The position numbers and the translations under genes were made by a program. A stretch of DNA of 64,000 nucleotides. It comes from Nageia nagi. Taxonomy: Eukaryota > Pinophyta. The notes beneath the pieces are model-generated. The model did not search any database and was not told where the DNA came from. It saw only the letters and a program-made list of their open reading frames with translations. The stretch spans positions 151,094,001 through 151,158,000 of the forward strand of contig JBITNC010000001.1 in NCBI GenBank assembly GCA_050084985.1, given 5' to 3'. Below are positions 38,110-50,186 of this stretch, one piece after another (position 1 is the stretch's first letter; each line of letters starts with the position of its first letter).

Positions 38110-39140
38110 CTTATATGAAGGAGACATATGTGGGCTATTGTGATATTGAATTTATCAAAACTCATAAAATTGTAGAGGTCCCTATAGAGCTAGGCCAAAA
38201 CCAAAGGTGCCCATGTAAACTATGTATCTCAAGCATATATACCCAAACCAGATCGAGCAGAGATGAAGACCTACTCTTGTCTCAAAATAAGTATGTGACG
38301 ATTATGAAGATAATAAGAAGCCTCAAGTGCTAACCAACTGAGGAAAAATTGCATACCTAGGTAAGGTGAGCAAATCGATGCTCCCAGTCATGATCCTCTT
38401 TCCCTATCAACCAAAATGAGAGCTACTATCTCTCATTATTATCTGATACCTTGAATTGATGAACTAGCTAACCTCAAATGGTAATTCCCCATATTTTATA
38501 GACATTCAAAAGGGTGATCATCATTTCACCTAAGGGTAGGTGGGAGGAGTTGGTGTCTTGATCTCACCTTTCTGCTAGGGCTGTGAGAAGTGGTATGTCC
38601 TATTAGATGTGCCCAATGATGGAAAAATAATTTAGTCCAGACCACATGAGGATATCATCCTCATGATTTGTTTTTTGCCATCCTTGTGCCTTCTCCAAAG
38701 CCAATGTAGACATGGGACCATCCCAAATATGAACTTTACGATTTTGTAATCATAAACAATATGCATTCATATAATAATAAAACTAAAATTTATAAAATCA
38801 GCCAATAGAAATAAAATGGCTTCATTGCAAGAAAATTAGACACTAAATTACTAAAATAAATAAGCCTTATGGTTTTTAATAGGGGAAATTATCAACAATT
38901 TGCAAATATAAAGTAATAATAAGCAAATCTCACCTCATGGGTGAATGGCAAGATCTGAATATATTCTGCCACATGACTCCACCTAGACAAAGGCCTCCCC
39001 ATCAAACACCAATCTTGGTCTACCATGTCATCTAGATGATCAAAAACAAAGTAAAAATAAGCAATTGAATGGTGAATGGTCACATTGCATAGTCCTCATA
39101 GAGCTTAAGACAACAAAGTGACAAGGTGAAAGTGAAAATG
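38110..39140 (-). pseudogene. Antisense ORF of element D, plant mobile domain block
   Basis: The minus strand from about 38640 reads DIPLLTALAER, DQDTNSSHLPLGEMMITLLN and VYKIWGITI. 'H-LP-GE-TITL--VY-I' is the hallmark of plant mobile domain (aminotransferase-like) proteins. Upstream, at 39083-38892, a 63-codon open stretch (DHLDDMVDQDWCLMGRPLSR) fits an N-terminal extension. Several stops (TGA/TAG) interrupt it. It parallels the antisense ORF of element B at 12890-12400. The domain call is good; its role in the element is unknown. Confidence 0.6.
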
Positions 39141-40937
39141 AACAGTCAACCCCCCCACCTCGGTTACCCTTTTTATTCAAAATTTTTAACTTAACCCTAG
39201 TTAAAAAGTCACCTCCTCAAATTTCATATTATATGCTTGGAAAATGTTACCTCATGTGTGTGAAATACAAGGAAAATTTTTAATTACTAAATACCTCTTT
39301 TTCAAAAAACCAATTTTGCTGCATCATGCAGCCAATAATGTACAAATAATATAATTGAGGTGCAATATGATGCATACTAGTTAGAAATGGTAAAAATGAT
39401 AAGTTCCAATGTTTAAATCATGCATTAATGGCTAAATTTATGTTATTCCATTTTCAATGTTTATTTATAATAAATAGATGCTACTGGTGACATGGTTTTT
39501 GCAAAATTAGAAAGCGATTCAAGTGTTATATTTCAATTCTACTCTTGTTGCATCTAAATAACTACATAAATTGGAAGATGCTTGACGAACACATGGAGAT
39601 TTTAATCTATAAATATTTGATTTGATTAAATGAAAATGTCAAATTTTGATTTTCAAATTTATGCATATTTTTGACATGGTACATATCTGAATATTTATTT
39701 TTCAATGCTAATTAAATGCGCTATATTTTGTGAAGATGCATTCCATCATCTTCATGTAGTCAATAGCATGAAAGAAGAAAAAATATGAATTCTTTTAAAT
39801 GTTGGTCATATTATGATAGTGTTACTAGAGCAAAAAGATATATTTCATGCCAATATGATTGCTATCTAGAAAAAGAATATATAAGGTTGAAAAGGGTCAA
39901 TTTATTGCGTATATGATAAATCTTATGAAATGCACAATGCTCTTTCATGGATTTTATGATGAATATCAATTTATTATTATTACTTATTTTAAATTGAATA
40001 TCATCAAAATTCATCGATTTAATTTAAAAATTTGCACACCGATAATGGTGTATGGTTACTACAAATACATTACAAATAGTACATGATGTAATTTATTGCA
40101 AATTTGGCTACATATGCCATTATTTCATAAATATGGCTTGCTATGAAAATTATGAATCAAAATGCAAAAGACATGATTGATAAATTCTATGAAATTCATG
40201 TTGTCAACAATGTAGGTTTACTTTGAAAATCAATGAAATCAAGCAATTCAATGTGATCAAACATGCAATGTTGATATGTAAGGATAATGAATATTTGAAT
40301 GTTTGATATTTTCATTGGAATCAAATGATATTGTTCAATGTTATGCTAACAACTATTTTCAAGGCCATGGTCACTCCATGAGCAAAATCTCTTGTAAATT
40401 ACAGGTTATTCCAAGATTAAGGTATTAAAACCTACCTCATCAGCTTGATAATAATGCTTATTCCAAGATTGGGATATTAAAAAGGACCTCATCAGCTTGA
40501 TCTTCATAGATTATGAGTTGCAACAACAATAGTCTAAATATCATGGTTAAATAGAACTATGAGTTGTATCGGTAATAGTGACATATTGGATATTATACTT
40601 ATTTCATATTTGCTTTTTCAATTGGCTATTCTTTAATAGGGTGTGATTTATGTGGGTATTATGTTGGCTTGTTAGTAAAAAGGTATTTTCTAGGAGAGTA
40701 GGATTTGCATAGAGACACTCCCCTCATACAAGGACTCTAATTTTTGGCTTGATTCTTTGAAAAAGCTAGAGTAAGGGGAAATGCAATACCAAAAGAGGGC
40801 AGACAACATATCATACTCAGCATATCGATCGAAAAAGGGAATTCCACTTTACTATTGAGAATTTTCTTCTCTTATCTAAACTTCTTTGGTTTATGTAATT
40901 TCAATGCTTTTCATTTCATATCCAAAGAGGGGGAAAA
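39141..40937. other. 3' noncoding part of element D with a small tandem repeat and polypurine tract
   Basis: Mostly AT-rich. At about 40410-40500 a unit with 'ttattccaagattgggatattaaaa' and 'cctcatcagcttgat' words occurs twice. At 40924-40937 'aaagagggggaaaa' directly precedes the 3' LTR and is the polypurine tract. Confidence 0.5.
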
Positions 40938-41682
40938 TGTAGATGCCTAAAAATGATTTATTATTTCTTTAATAAATTATATTTAGAATTCTTAAATGAC
41001 TTATTGCAATATTAAAAATGTCAAGATAAAGTTGATACTACAATGCAATTCCATGTATTATATTAAATGCTATATCATTTATCATGCTCCATATTTTAAA
41101 GTATCTTAAATATAACAATGATTATATTATTACTAGAGGTTGACCTTCACTCCTTTTTATATCTTTGCAGGCTATATATGCGAGTGGAATAGGTTGACCT
41201 CCATAGATCAGAACTCTTTGATATTATAAGAACTTTGATAGGTGGTTGCCAATCGCAATATTCATCAAGTTGTAGTTTCTTTAGAAGCCACCTATTATGA
41301 GAAATTATTATACTTTGAGATTTGAACTTTCTATCATTTATGCACAATATAGTTTGACATATCTCATGCAATCAATGATGTGCATCTCTTAAGTCGGTGA
41401 TGGCATGCATCTTCTAGATTGAGGATTTTAGATTTTGGTGGTTGAGCTATTAGTTCAAGTACATGAAGATCCATTGACAAGCTCACCATGAATCAGATCC
41501 CAAGCCTTTGAAGATTCATTGCTACTTGTTGTTGAGGATTGTGCACACTTAATATCAAGTTCATGTGTTCTATGTATATTTGTTGTTGTAACTAATATAG
41601 TGTATCATATCTATTTCTTCTTATATTATAGGTCATTTATTTAATTATGTTTATTCGTATTTTACATAATTTGAGGTTTACA
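40938..41682 (+). repeat. 3' LTR of element D
   Basis: It starts TGTAGATGCCTAAAAA after the purine tract and ends 'aggtttaca'. It aligns along its length to 29259-30001 with many substitutions, indicating an old insertion. Confidence 0.7.
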
Positions 41683-41928
41683 CCACTTCAACATGAAAAT
41701 CACCCCTCATGCAAATAATTTCATTGATACTTATCTACTTCTTATTACAAAAAGGATGGGCTTTTGATGTTGATCTTACTTATATTTATTATCAACATGT
41801 GCTAATTCCCTTATAACTTATGACTCAACATAAGTTTCAAACACTTGTAATCAAGACAACTCATTACAATCAATTTCCCATTGTGATATGACTCCATCCG
41901 AGGTTAACCCAACTTAACCAATTTAAAT

Positions 41929-42255
41929 CATCTTTACCTGATATGATATAGATTTGTCTAATGAAAATAATTTCTTTCTAATAAGACTTAACCTTACTTG
42001 GTAGGAAAAATAAATTTATATGATAACATGATACTTTACCCAAGGGTTATAAAGTTATCCAATGACAAATTTCCTTACTCGATGTGGCCTATATGATGAA
42101 TGTGATTCTCACCCAATGAGCCAAGTCTTTACCTGATAGAAACTTATCTTACCTGATGGAATTTGATCTTATCCATTGAAACTTAAGTTTACCCGATAGA
42201 ATTTGATCATACCCAATGGCATAACATCTATCCAATGAGACTTATTTTTCACTAA
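41929..42255. repeat. Degenerate minisatellite of about 20 bp
   Basis: Words of the type 'ttacctgatggaatttgatc' recur with variable spacing, best at 42131-42240 (ttacctgatagaaacttatc, ttacccgatagaatttgatc, atacccaatggcataacatc). The units alternate a TACCCGATG-like core with a variable half. Confidence 0.6.
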
Positions 42256-42943
42256 AAATATTCATTGGGATTAATTTCCTTCTCCATATTCATAGGATTA
42301 TTAAATGAATCATGAAATCAAGCCTCAACAAACAAGGTAATTCCTAAATAAAATCAAGCTATATGAAGTTTTGACCATTATAAATTTGCTAAAAATAAGG
42401 TGTAAAATTGGGATACAACATAGGCTCTATCTGGGATAATTAATGATATAGGAATGAAGTCATTAAGACCCATAGTTATCTTCGGGTTACTTTTTATCAA
42501 AAATCAAAATTTGTATGTATAAAACCTATCTAATTTACAAATATACAAGGTGGTTCAGGTCCAAGATACTTACCAACAACTAGATATTTATTTTGTGCTT
42601 AATCAAGTGATGGTGATATATACCAACAATCTGTATTTTCTTTATAAATAATTATTAGACTTGTATTATTTGATGATCGCCACAACTAAAAATTTCATAA
42701 ATATCATCACATTAATATGATTATGTTGTTGCTTGAGAATAATCCACTTCATTAAATACTAATTTTGTTTACTATCCACTTTTTCTTGAAACTCTTTATC
42801 ATGAATTTTGGAAAAATATGAAGATCTTGGCTTTCTAGAATTTGTATTAAGAACTTGCCAATCTTGACCTTAAATCAACAAATTTGCACTAAAACTTATA
42901 TGTCCCATTTCTTGCCAATAGTTTTCATCCATTTTTCTATCAT

Positions 42944-43974
42944 TAGTGGCCATATAATCTTGCATGTTGCAGCATGGTTATCATATTATCAAATATCACA
43001 CCCCAACTGGCTAAAATAATTCCATTATTTTTCTTTTTCTAAAATTTTTCAAATCTTGAGAAACTATAATGACACTCTTCTTTATAACCAATAACTAATA
43101 CATCTTGTCTTGGATATTGCAAATGTACCTTTGCATTAATCTCTTTATTTTCTCCATTCTCTGCTGGTTCTAGCCTCTGATTTACCAACTGATATAACTT
43201 TGTATTCATTTCAATATTCTATACCAATTCTAGTTTCTTTTTTAATCAACATTGAGAATACTTGATTTTGGAAAATTACCTTGCTAAATATTAACTTTCA
43301 AATACTCTTCACCTATTTGTACAAATTGGTCTTTAGTTGCAGTCTTTATGAGTTGCTTACAAGCTAGATCATATATTGCTTCTTTTAACATAGATGGCTC
43401 TAATGATAAATAAGATATGTACAAGCATGAAATCAATATATCTACTTCTATGTAATCTTAGTGGCCATATAATCTTGCATGTTATGTTGTAACATGGTTA
43501 TCAGATTATCAAATATCACACCCCAACTGGCTAAAATAATTCCATTATTTTTCTTTTTCTAAAATTTTTCAAATCTTGAGAAACTATAATGACACTCTTC
43601 TTTATAACCAATAACTAATACATCTTGTCCTAGATATTGCAAATGTACCTTTGCATTAATCTCTATATTTTCTCCATTCTTTGCTGGTTCTAGCCTCTGA
43701 TTTACTAACTAATCTAACTTTGTATTTATTTCAATATTCTATATCAATTCTAGTTTCTTTTTTAATCAACATTGAGAATACTTGATTTTGGTAAATTACC
43801 TTGCTAAATATTAACTTTCAAATACTCTTCACCTATTTGTACAAGTTGGTCTTTGGTTGCAGTCTTTATGAGTTGCTTACAAGCTAGATCATATATTGCT
43901 TCTTGTAACATAGATGGCTCTAATGATAAATAAGATATGTACAAGCAAGAAATCAATATATCTACTTCTATGTC
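42944..43974. repeat. Tandem duplication, 515-bp unit, two copies
   Basis: Copy 1 (42944-43458) and copy 2 (43459-43974) are almost identical from 'tagtggccatataatcttgc' to 'atctacttctatgt', with a few substitutions and a small insertion near 43482. Both lie downstream of, and partly within, the gag-like remnant on the minus strand. They are far more alike than the surrounding decayed coding sequence, so the duplication is comparatively recent. Confidence 0.9.
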
Positions 43975-44340
43975 CATTAGTGAGGTTTTTTCAACATTCT
44001 CTTTACTTTATGCTAGTTTTTTTCTTAGCCCATTTTCATCTTCTTCAACAAATCTAATCAAGAACTTGCTTTCAAGTGTATCACAATTTGAAATTGAATG
44101 AGGAGATAAGCCTTGGATCCAAATTGTTGCATTGTCTACTAGGCATTCATGAAAGTGTCTCATGGTAATTTTTGCATTTTCAATCTCAATAAGATTCATG
44201 GCCTCATAAAATATTCAATATGCTCCTTAGCATTTTCACTTGGGTATCCATAAAATTTCTTTATTCTCTTTCGAATTTCAAGAGGGGACTTTGTGAAAAA
44301 ATCTAGATTTCTAAAATTTAACATAGAGTACCTATCAACC
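43975..44340 (-). pseudogene. Decayed retrotransposon gag core
   Basis: The minus strand reads MLNFRNLDFFTKSPLEIRKR then KKFYGYPSENAKEHIEYFM and, after a one-base frameshift at about 44203, MNLIEIENAKITMRHFHECL, NATIWIQGLSPHSISN, and FLIRFVEEDENGLRKKLA. 'F-G-P-E-A--H---F' followed by 'A--W---L---SI-----L---F--RF' is the gypsy gag core. The protein continued into the 515-bp duplicated segment (EVDILISCLYISYLSLEPSM), which is why that segment appears twice. LTRs for it were not found. Confidence 0.6.
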
Positions 44341-44723
44341 AATTATTTATATATATGACTTCCTCTACTAGGAGTTTCTTGTATATTTTACCCTTTAATT
44401 TCAACTAATTACTCATCATTAATGCATTGGCCATTCACACACATTCTAAGTTTGGATCAATGATCACTTTTTAAACATTATCCTGGTATGAATAATGTTA
44501 TTCAATCATTACACTTTTAGTTTTTTTCATGGCTTCTAGACAAGGTTCATGTTGATTCCCATTTTTAACATAATTTGTTGATAGAACATAATAACCATAA
44601 GTTTGTGGATCATGAGGTAGGTCACATGGTGGATACTAATATGCAAAATTATGACCATGGTTAACATAATTTAGCTATTCTTGAACCAACCATGTTTAGC
44701 TTTGAGATGATATAATTTAGCTA

Positions 44724-45194
44724 TTATCGATAAAGTTGGTACTTTGTACAACCTGGGTGTAATGGTTGTTTGTTGGCATCTTGAACCAACTTACAAAATT
44801 CATCATAAGCATATTCAAACTTGATATCATTATCTTGTAGTTCTTGTACACTCTCTAAGTAATTGATATTTTCCATTCCAATAATGTCATATTGTACACT
44901 TTCGATATTTGGACCCTCATCCATGGTGGTGCATGCATCTAATGTATATTGGTCACAAGTAGATGCTTCTTCTCCATGCAAATAAAAAATGTTATATGTA
45001 ATGTCAAATCCATGCCAAAACAAGTGCTCACGAACCTCCTCAAAACAAAGAGTTTCCATATTTTTGCACCTTCAACATGGACATCTAATTCTATTAGGAT
45101 TCATCGAATTAGTTTTTGTAAATGTAATAAATTTGCAAATCCCACAAAAATATTGCTCGCTATTTCTAGTTGAGTGTAACCACGCTTTGTCCAT
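44724..45194 (-). pseudogene. CACTA (En/Spm) transposase, N-terminal transposase-associated domain
   Basis: Read from an ATG at 45194 on the minus strand, the protein begins MDKAWLHSTRNSEQYFCGIC, continues NPNRIRCPC, meets a TGA at 45072-45074 just before RCKNMETLCFEEVREHLFWH, and goes on GFDITYNIFYLHGEEAS and acidic sequence to a stop at 44724. 'MDK-W------S--Y--G---F', 'RI-CPC--C' and 'V--HL---G---Y--W--HGE' are the transposase-associated domain found at the start of CACTA-type TPase proteins, with zinc-binding cysteines partly kept. The remainder of the transposase is missing. It is truncated and interrupted, so not functional. Confidence 0.75.
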
Positions 45195-46984
45195 AATGCT
45201 TGAGAAAAAATCTCCTTAAAACTAGTCACATCATAGATAAATATAAAAGTTAAACTTGATCCATTCCAAAACAAACAGCTTTTTTTCTACATAAAAACAT
45301 GTCTCTACAAGGTCATCATAAAAACAACATTAAAGGAGTGTATTATCTACCAATCAGGGAACTAACAATATTAAACTATTTGATCTAATGAAGCATTTGG
45401 ATTCAATGCCAAATACACTCATAGAATGGAAAGTAATTCATGTGCTCTTGTTGAGCATGACTTGCTTTGCATAATGCAAATAGTTTCATGGTCTGTAATG
45501 ATTGCAAGATACACATAAAATGGGTTTTCTAGAAATGTAGCTAACCCTAATTTATCTAATTCATGATGTTTTGAACATGTTATCCTAGGGGAAATACATC
45601 CAACCTTTATATCTTATTATGCTTATTATGGAGGTAATATTAAATAGCATTTAATTTCTAGATTCAACAATGGAACATGTTATGGGTTCCTGCATTGCCT
45701 GGCCTATATAATAACAATTTCATGGGCTGCAATGATTGTAAGGTACACACAAAATGGGTTTTCTAAAAAAGGCATGTATACATGTATGCAAAATGTGGAA
45801 AAATACACAAAGCCTAGGAGTATGAGCATAATTGTGTAATAATGCATCTTAAGAATAATGCAATAAGAGTCACTCATGCTATTAAAGTATTACAAGCATG
45901 TTCTTGCCAACTTACCATTTTTGAGCTAATTTTTGATACTTTCTTAAAGTATAGTGTTTCATTATGTACCCAGTTTTACACATGGCAAATGTATCTGCTT
46001 AAAAGTATCTACATTACTTCAATTTGTCCATATCCTACAGTCATAGGATTATTCATTATGCATGAATTATTAATGACATACTTGGTCATGCAGGCTATCT
46101 TGAGGGATATTTGAACTTCACTACCATAATACCCATAAACCTTGAATTGGGTGTGTGCATGTGTGTACTTAGGGCTTGTAAATCAAATGTTGTGGATGGT
46201 GTAGGCTATCTTGAGAATCACCTACCAAACATGGTATAAAGTATTTTCCTTCATCTATTTCAATGTCTACAAGGAACAATCATATCATGTCATATGGTCT
46301 GCAATGATTGCAGTGTATGAACAAAGTGGATTTTCTTAAAAAATCCCATAAACATGTATGCAAAATGTAGAAGAATACACAAGGCCTAGGAATTATTTGA
46401 TAAGATGTATGATGCAAACAATTTCATGGTCTGCAATGATTGTAGGATACACATAAAATGGGTTTTTTGGAAAAGGCCCATAGACATGTATGCAAAATAT
46501 AGAAGAATATACAACCCCCAAGAGTTGTTTGACAAGATGCACAATGCAAACAATTTCATGGTTTTCAATGATTGCAAGATACATACAAAATGGATTTTGT
46601 AGAAAAGGCCCATAGACATGTATGCAAAATGTGAAAGAATGCACAAGGCCTAGGAATTATTTCATAATATGCATGATAATTATAATAGGATATGTAATTC
46701 ATTGCTACAACAAGGATGCCCTTAAACTCTTTGACTTGTTGAAGCATCCATGTTGGTTATGTGGTGACATTATGAATAATGGTGAAGCATAATAGTGATA
46801 TATCTACTAAGAGCTTGTAAATGTAGCTAGCCCTAACTTATCTAATTCATGATCTTTTGAACAGGCTATCCTGAGGGAAAGACAACCAACCTTTACATCT
46901 TATTGTGCTTATTGTGGAGTTAAGACAACATAACATTTAAATTTCTAGGTTGAACATTTTTTAAGTATTACATGCTTGTTTTTG

Positions 46985-47308
46985 TCAACTTGCCACTTTT
47001 GGATTGATTTTTGACACTTTATGAATAATACAATAAGAGTCCCTCATGTTGTAAGGATTTGTTCTACATTTTGCATACATATTTATCAAGGCATTCAAAA
47101 CCACAACATTTGGTTTACAAGAATCAAGTAGACACATCCACACACCCAATTCAGGTTTTATGGGTATTTTGGTAACGAAGTTCAAAGCTCCCTTAGGATA
47201 GCTTGCACAACCAAGAATATCAATAATGCACGCAAGTATTTCATTTTGTGCATAGCCTGCAATCTTAGGATTAATCATTATACATGCATTATTGACCTTA
47301 TTGGTCAT
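46985..47308 (-). pseudogene. Inverted PPR E-domain fragment, 107 open codons
   Basis: This minus-strand stretch is open and reads IIDILGCASYPKGALNFVTK, then IPIKPELGVWMCLLDSCK and VVVLNALINMYAKCR. These are the end of a PPR tract, the E motif and then a further PPR piece in an order not found in normal proteins (E motif before another MYAKC motif). Its orientation is opposite to its neighbours, showing local inversion within the cluster. Confidence 0.65.
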
Positions 47309-47339
47309 GCAAGCTATCTTGGGGAGCTTTGAACTTCTC

Positions 47340-47745
47340 TACCAAAATTACCCATAAATCTTTGAATTAGGTGTGTGCATGTGTCTACTTAGAGCTTGTA
47401 AATCGAGTGTTGTGGTTCCTGCAAACTATCTTGAAGGAGCTTTGAACTTCACTTCTAAAATACCCATAAACCCTGAATTGGGTGTGTGCATGTGTCTACT
47501 TGGTGCATGTAAATTGAATGTTATGGTTTGAGAAAGCTATCTTGATGAAGCTTTGAACTTCATTTTCAAAATACCTATAAATCGTGAATTGGGTATGTAG
47601 ATGTGTCTACTTTGTGCTCATAAATTGAATATTGTGTTTTGTGAAGGCCATGGAAGCTTTGAACTTTCACTACCAAAATACCCATAAACCCTTAATTGGG
47701 TGCATAGATGTGCCTACTTGGTGCTTGTAAATTGAATGTTATGGA
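47340..47745 (+). repeat. Tandem array of a 113-bp PPR E-motif unit (four copies)
   Basis: Four successive units contain 'acccataaa(c/t)c(c/t)-tgaattgggtgtg' and 'tgtctactt-g-gc-tgtaaat', at about 47350, 47463, 47576 and 47687. Each encodes a degenerate KIPI-PELGV-MCLL-ACK-NV piece followed by GYLEGALNF-like residues. A related single copy lies at 46120. The period near 113 bp is not a multiple of three, so units alternate reading frames. Confidence 0.75.
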
Positions 47746-48149
47746 TTTGTTTGAATCATGCAAATAAAGTTTCATAGTCTGCAATGATTGTGCGATACAC
47801 AAAAAAGAGTTTTCTAGAAAAAGGCACATATACACATGAAACATGTGGAAGAATAAAATAAGACCTGGTATTTTTTTAACAAGATGCATGAAAAAAACAT
47901 AATTTCATAGTATGTAATGATTGCATGATACACAAAATGAGTTTTCTAAAAAAGCCCGTAGACACGTGAAACATGTGGAAGAATATGTAAGACCTAAGAT
48001 AAGTTTAACAAGATGCATGATGCAAACATAGTTTCATGGTGTGCAATGATTGCAACATTCACAGGTTTTCTAAACGAATGCAAAAAAATACAAAGCACGA
48101 TCATATATGTAGAATGTAGAAGAATGCATAAATCACATACTAAAATACC

Positions 48150-49017
48150 TAATTGCATCTAATCTCACCCCGTATCCTTTGGTCTCAAATCGTATCCTCT
48201 AGTATCACCATGTCTCCTCTCATATGGTCTCACCATGTCTCCTCTTGTTTGGTCTCCCCTCTCCTCTCTCGTATTGCCAATAAACCAAATGTCCCTTTCT
48301 CCTCCAACCTCTAAGCTTGAAAAACTTGAAATAACGAAAACATTCCAAGTAACCCGCCTAAGCTCCCCATCTACACCCTTTTTTTTTAATTTTTTCTTGT
48401 TTTCACTAAGGGGCAATTTTTCGCTGCCCCAAAAATAATTTTTGGGGCACATAAAAATCAACCCATGAAAATTGCCACTAAAACTTTAAAAAAGGGTGGT
48501 TTAAAACCTCCCCATCAAAATCACCTCAAATAAGTCACCCCCAAAGCTTGCTTTTGGTCTAGTGTAAGTGGCACAAGTGTTGTTATTGGCATTGATTACT
48601 CGCATGGGTTCCTTGGTATGGATGATAATGACTATGGGGATATTGAATATGGATAGCATATTTCGATCCTCAAGAATGTTGATTGGTAGCATATGGAGGA
48701 TGACACTAACCTCTTGCATGGTTGTCCCATCAACATTACTTAATGAGGTGTTAATTAGTATACACTTTTTTTTATGCTAACAATTATGATAATTATGGCT
48801 TTGTGTGTATCAATACTTGCTTTGTTTTGATTTATCCTAAAGATTTAAATTAATTTTAACTCCTATAAAGACTTTCCTATCCACCCATTTCTTTGATGTA
48901 AAAAATGTATATTCTTTTAATATAACTTTTCATCCAAAAATAAGATATAATTAATAACCATATGAAAAAGTAATAGTAACTTGTAATAGAAAACCTTTTC
49001 ATGATGACTCCTTTCTC
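48150..49017. other. Spacer with a C/T-rich stretch, nothing recognised
   Basis: At 48165-48330 'accatgtctcctct(c/t)' words recur (about 20-bp irregular repeat, C/T-rich), explaining overlapping open frames on both strands there. The rest to 49017 has no recognisable gene. Confidence 0.35.
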
Positions 49018-49632
49018 ACCTTGATAGAGGATCATACTTCAATCCTTCAAGTCTTTACTTGTTTGGACACTTTCTACAAAGCTTCTGGATCTAACATTCA
49101 ATAGAAGAAAACATCTTATTATCAACAATCTACATGAGACCTCTCTAATTGGCTCCTTCCATTTCAATGGCAATGAATCCAACCTAGAGAAATGCTTATG
49201 TATTTGGGTATTCCCTTTGCTTTTCAAACCACCCAGACTTAATTATGGAACTATGTGCTTCAAAGAGTCGAGAAAAAGTTATCATACTTGATATCCAAAA
49301 AGCTCGCACTTGTAGGAAAATTTTAAATCTGTTCAAAATTTTTGGCCTCCACTCATGTTTACTACTTGTCATGTTGGGTCCCTTCCCAAACTTGCTCTAA
49401 GTTGGAGAAGCTAGCTTCTTATAGACTTTTTATGGGCCAACAGCAAGGAAAAGGAAGACTTTCAACTCTAGTTGCATGGGAATTATGTTGCCTCCCCAAG
49501 CACTCTAGTGGTATGGAAATTTTTTATTGTCAACAACAAGGAACTACATTGAGTGCTAAATGGATTATAAGAGCCCTTCAAGGCCCTGAAGCTTGGAAAG
49601 TCCTTCTCAAGTAATGTATCTCCTAAGGGCTT
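49018..49632 (+). pseudogene. L1-type LINE ORF2 remnant, reverse transcriptase C-terminal part (left half)
   Basis: The plus strand reads, with stops and frame changes, LDTFYKASGSNIQ, MLMYLGIPFAFQTTQT, LWNYVLQRVEKKLSYLISKK, LALVGK and THVYYLSCWVPSQTCSKLEK, then AKWIIRALQGPEAWKVLL. 'F---SGS-I', 'YLGIPF', 'W--VL-R--KKL--W--K-LSLAG' and 'AKWI-R' are the segment downstream of the RT active site in plant L1 LINEs. The copy is cut at 49632 by the copia element; it resumes at 58525. Confidence 0.75.
49628..49632. repeat. Target site duplication of the copia element (left)
   Basis: 'ggctt' directly left of the LTR is repeated exactly at 58520-58524. Confidence 0.9.
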
Positions 49633-50122
49633 TGAAGGATTTGAACTAGATCTAAACAAATCCTCAAGGACCTAAGACGAGGAAGCTAAATCATTCATCA
49701 TATATAATTCTAAGAACATCATTCACACAATATGACACCAATATAATGTGGTTCCTTCCTCCTTGGGAGTACATCCACAACTAGTTCTCTATTCTCAATC
49801 TATGCCTCTCTTATAACTATTCTCTTGCTCTCTCCTACACAACCAAGATCTTACTCCAAAACTTAGATTTGTTACAAGAGGAGAGGCCCTCTATTTATAG
49901 CTTGAGAGCACCTCCCTAACCTCCTTTTAACCCAAGGGTAAGGTTAGGGTTACAATAAATGTATCACCTAACTTTAACCTACCAACTAACCACTTTGGTA
50001 AAGTCAAAGTCTACATATTAAAGAATTCTATTAATCTCTTAAGGTATCTACATACCCTTAAGTGATTAATTGAATTTACAAGGAGTTTAGATATTCACAA
50101 TATTTCATTACAAATTCTAACA
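49633..50122 (-). repeat. 3' LTR of the copia element
   Basis: It begins tgaaggatttga and ends aaattctaaca on the plus strand. It matches 58023-58519 except for seven substitutions and lacks a 7-bp segment present in the other LTR after 'acacaaccaag'. 'ctctatttatagcttgag' holds a TATA-like sequence read on either strand. Confidence 0.95.
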
Positions 50123-50134
50123 CTCGCCCTTAAT
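50123..50134 (-). promoter_or_regulatory. Polypurine tract of the copia element
   Basis: The minus strand reads 'attaagggcgag' directly before the TGTTAGAATT start of the 3' LTR. Confidence 0.75.
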
Positions 50135-50151
50135 GCAATATTGGGATAGAG

Positions 50152-50186
50152 AGTAGAAGAGAGAAGAGAGAGAGTAAGAGAGAGTT
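50152..50186. repeat. GA-rich microsatellite-like stretch
   Basis: 'agagaagagagagagtaaga'-type purine run within the 3' untranslated part of the copia element. Confidence 0.7.

Larger units (their letters stand above)
45380..48130 (+). pseudogene. Scrambled cluster of PLS-class PPR gene fragments
   Basis: Pieces of pentatricopeptide repeat protein sequence recur many times. In the plus strand, 'gtttcatggtctgcaatgattgca' encodes VSWSAMIA, the classic L-motif stretch. It occurs at about 45484, 45720, 46290, 46424, 46556, 47770, 47905 and 48033, followed by RYT.NGFLEKA-like and IDMYAK(C/Y)-RI--A-ELFDKM-like pieces. E-domain pieces (KIPIKPELGVWMCLL-type) occur at 46120-46170 and in an array at 47340-47745. 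Such proteins bind organellar RNA. Order is jumbled, frames change every few dozen codons, and one block (46985-47308) is inverted, so this is a pile of fragments and not a gene. Host PPR gene or capture by a mobile element are both possible. Confidence 0.7.

Noticed and set aside
46386-46747. Several overlapping minus-strand frames of 60-86 codons
   Set aside because: They are antisense shadows of the repeated plus-strand PPR fragments.
48165-48461. 98-codon minus-strand frame rich in Arg and Gly
   Set aside because: It arises from a C/T-rich repetitive stretch that keeps frames open; no family resemblance.
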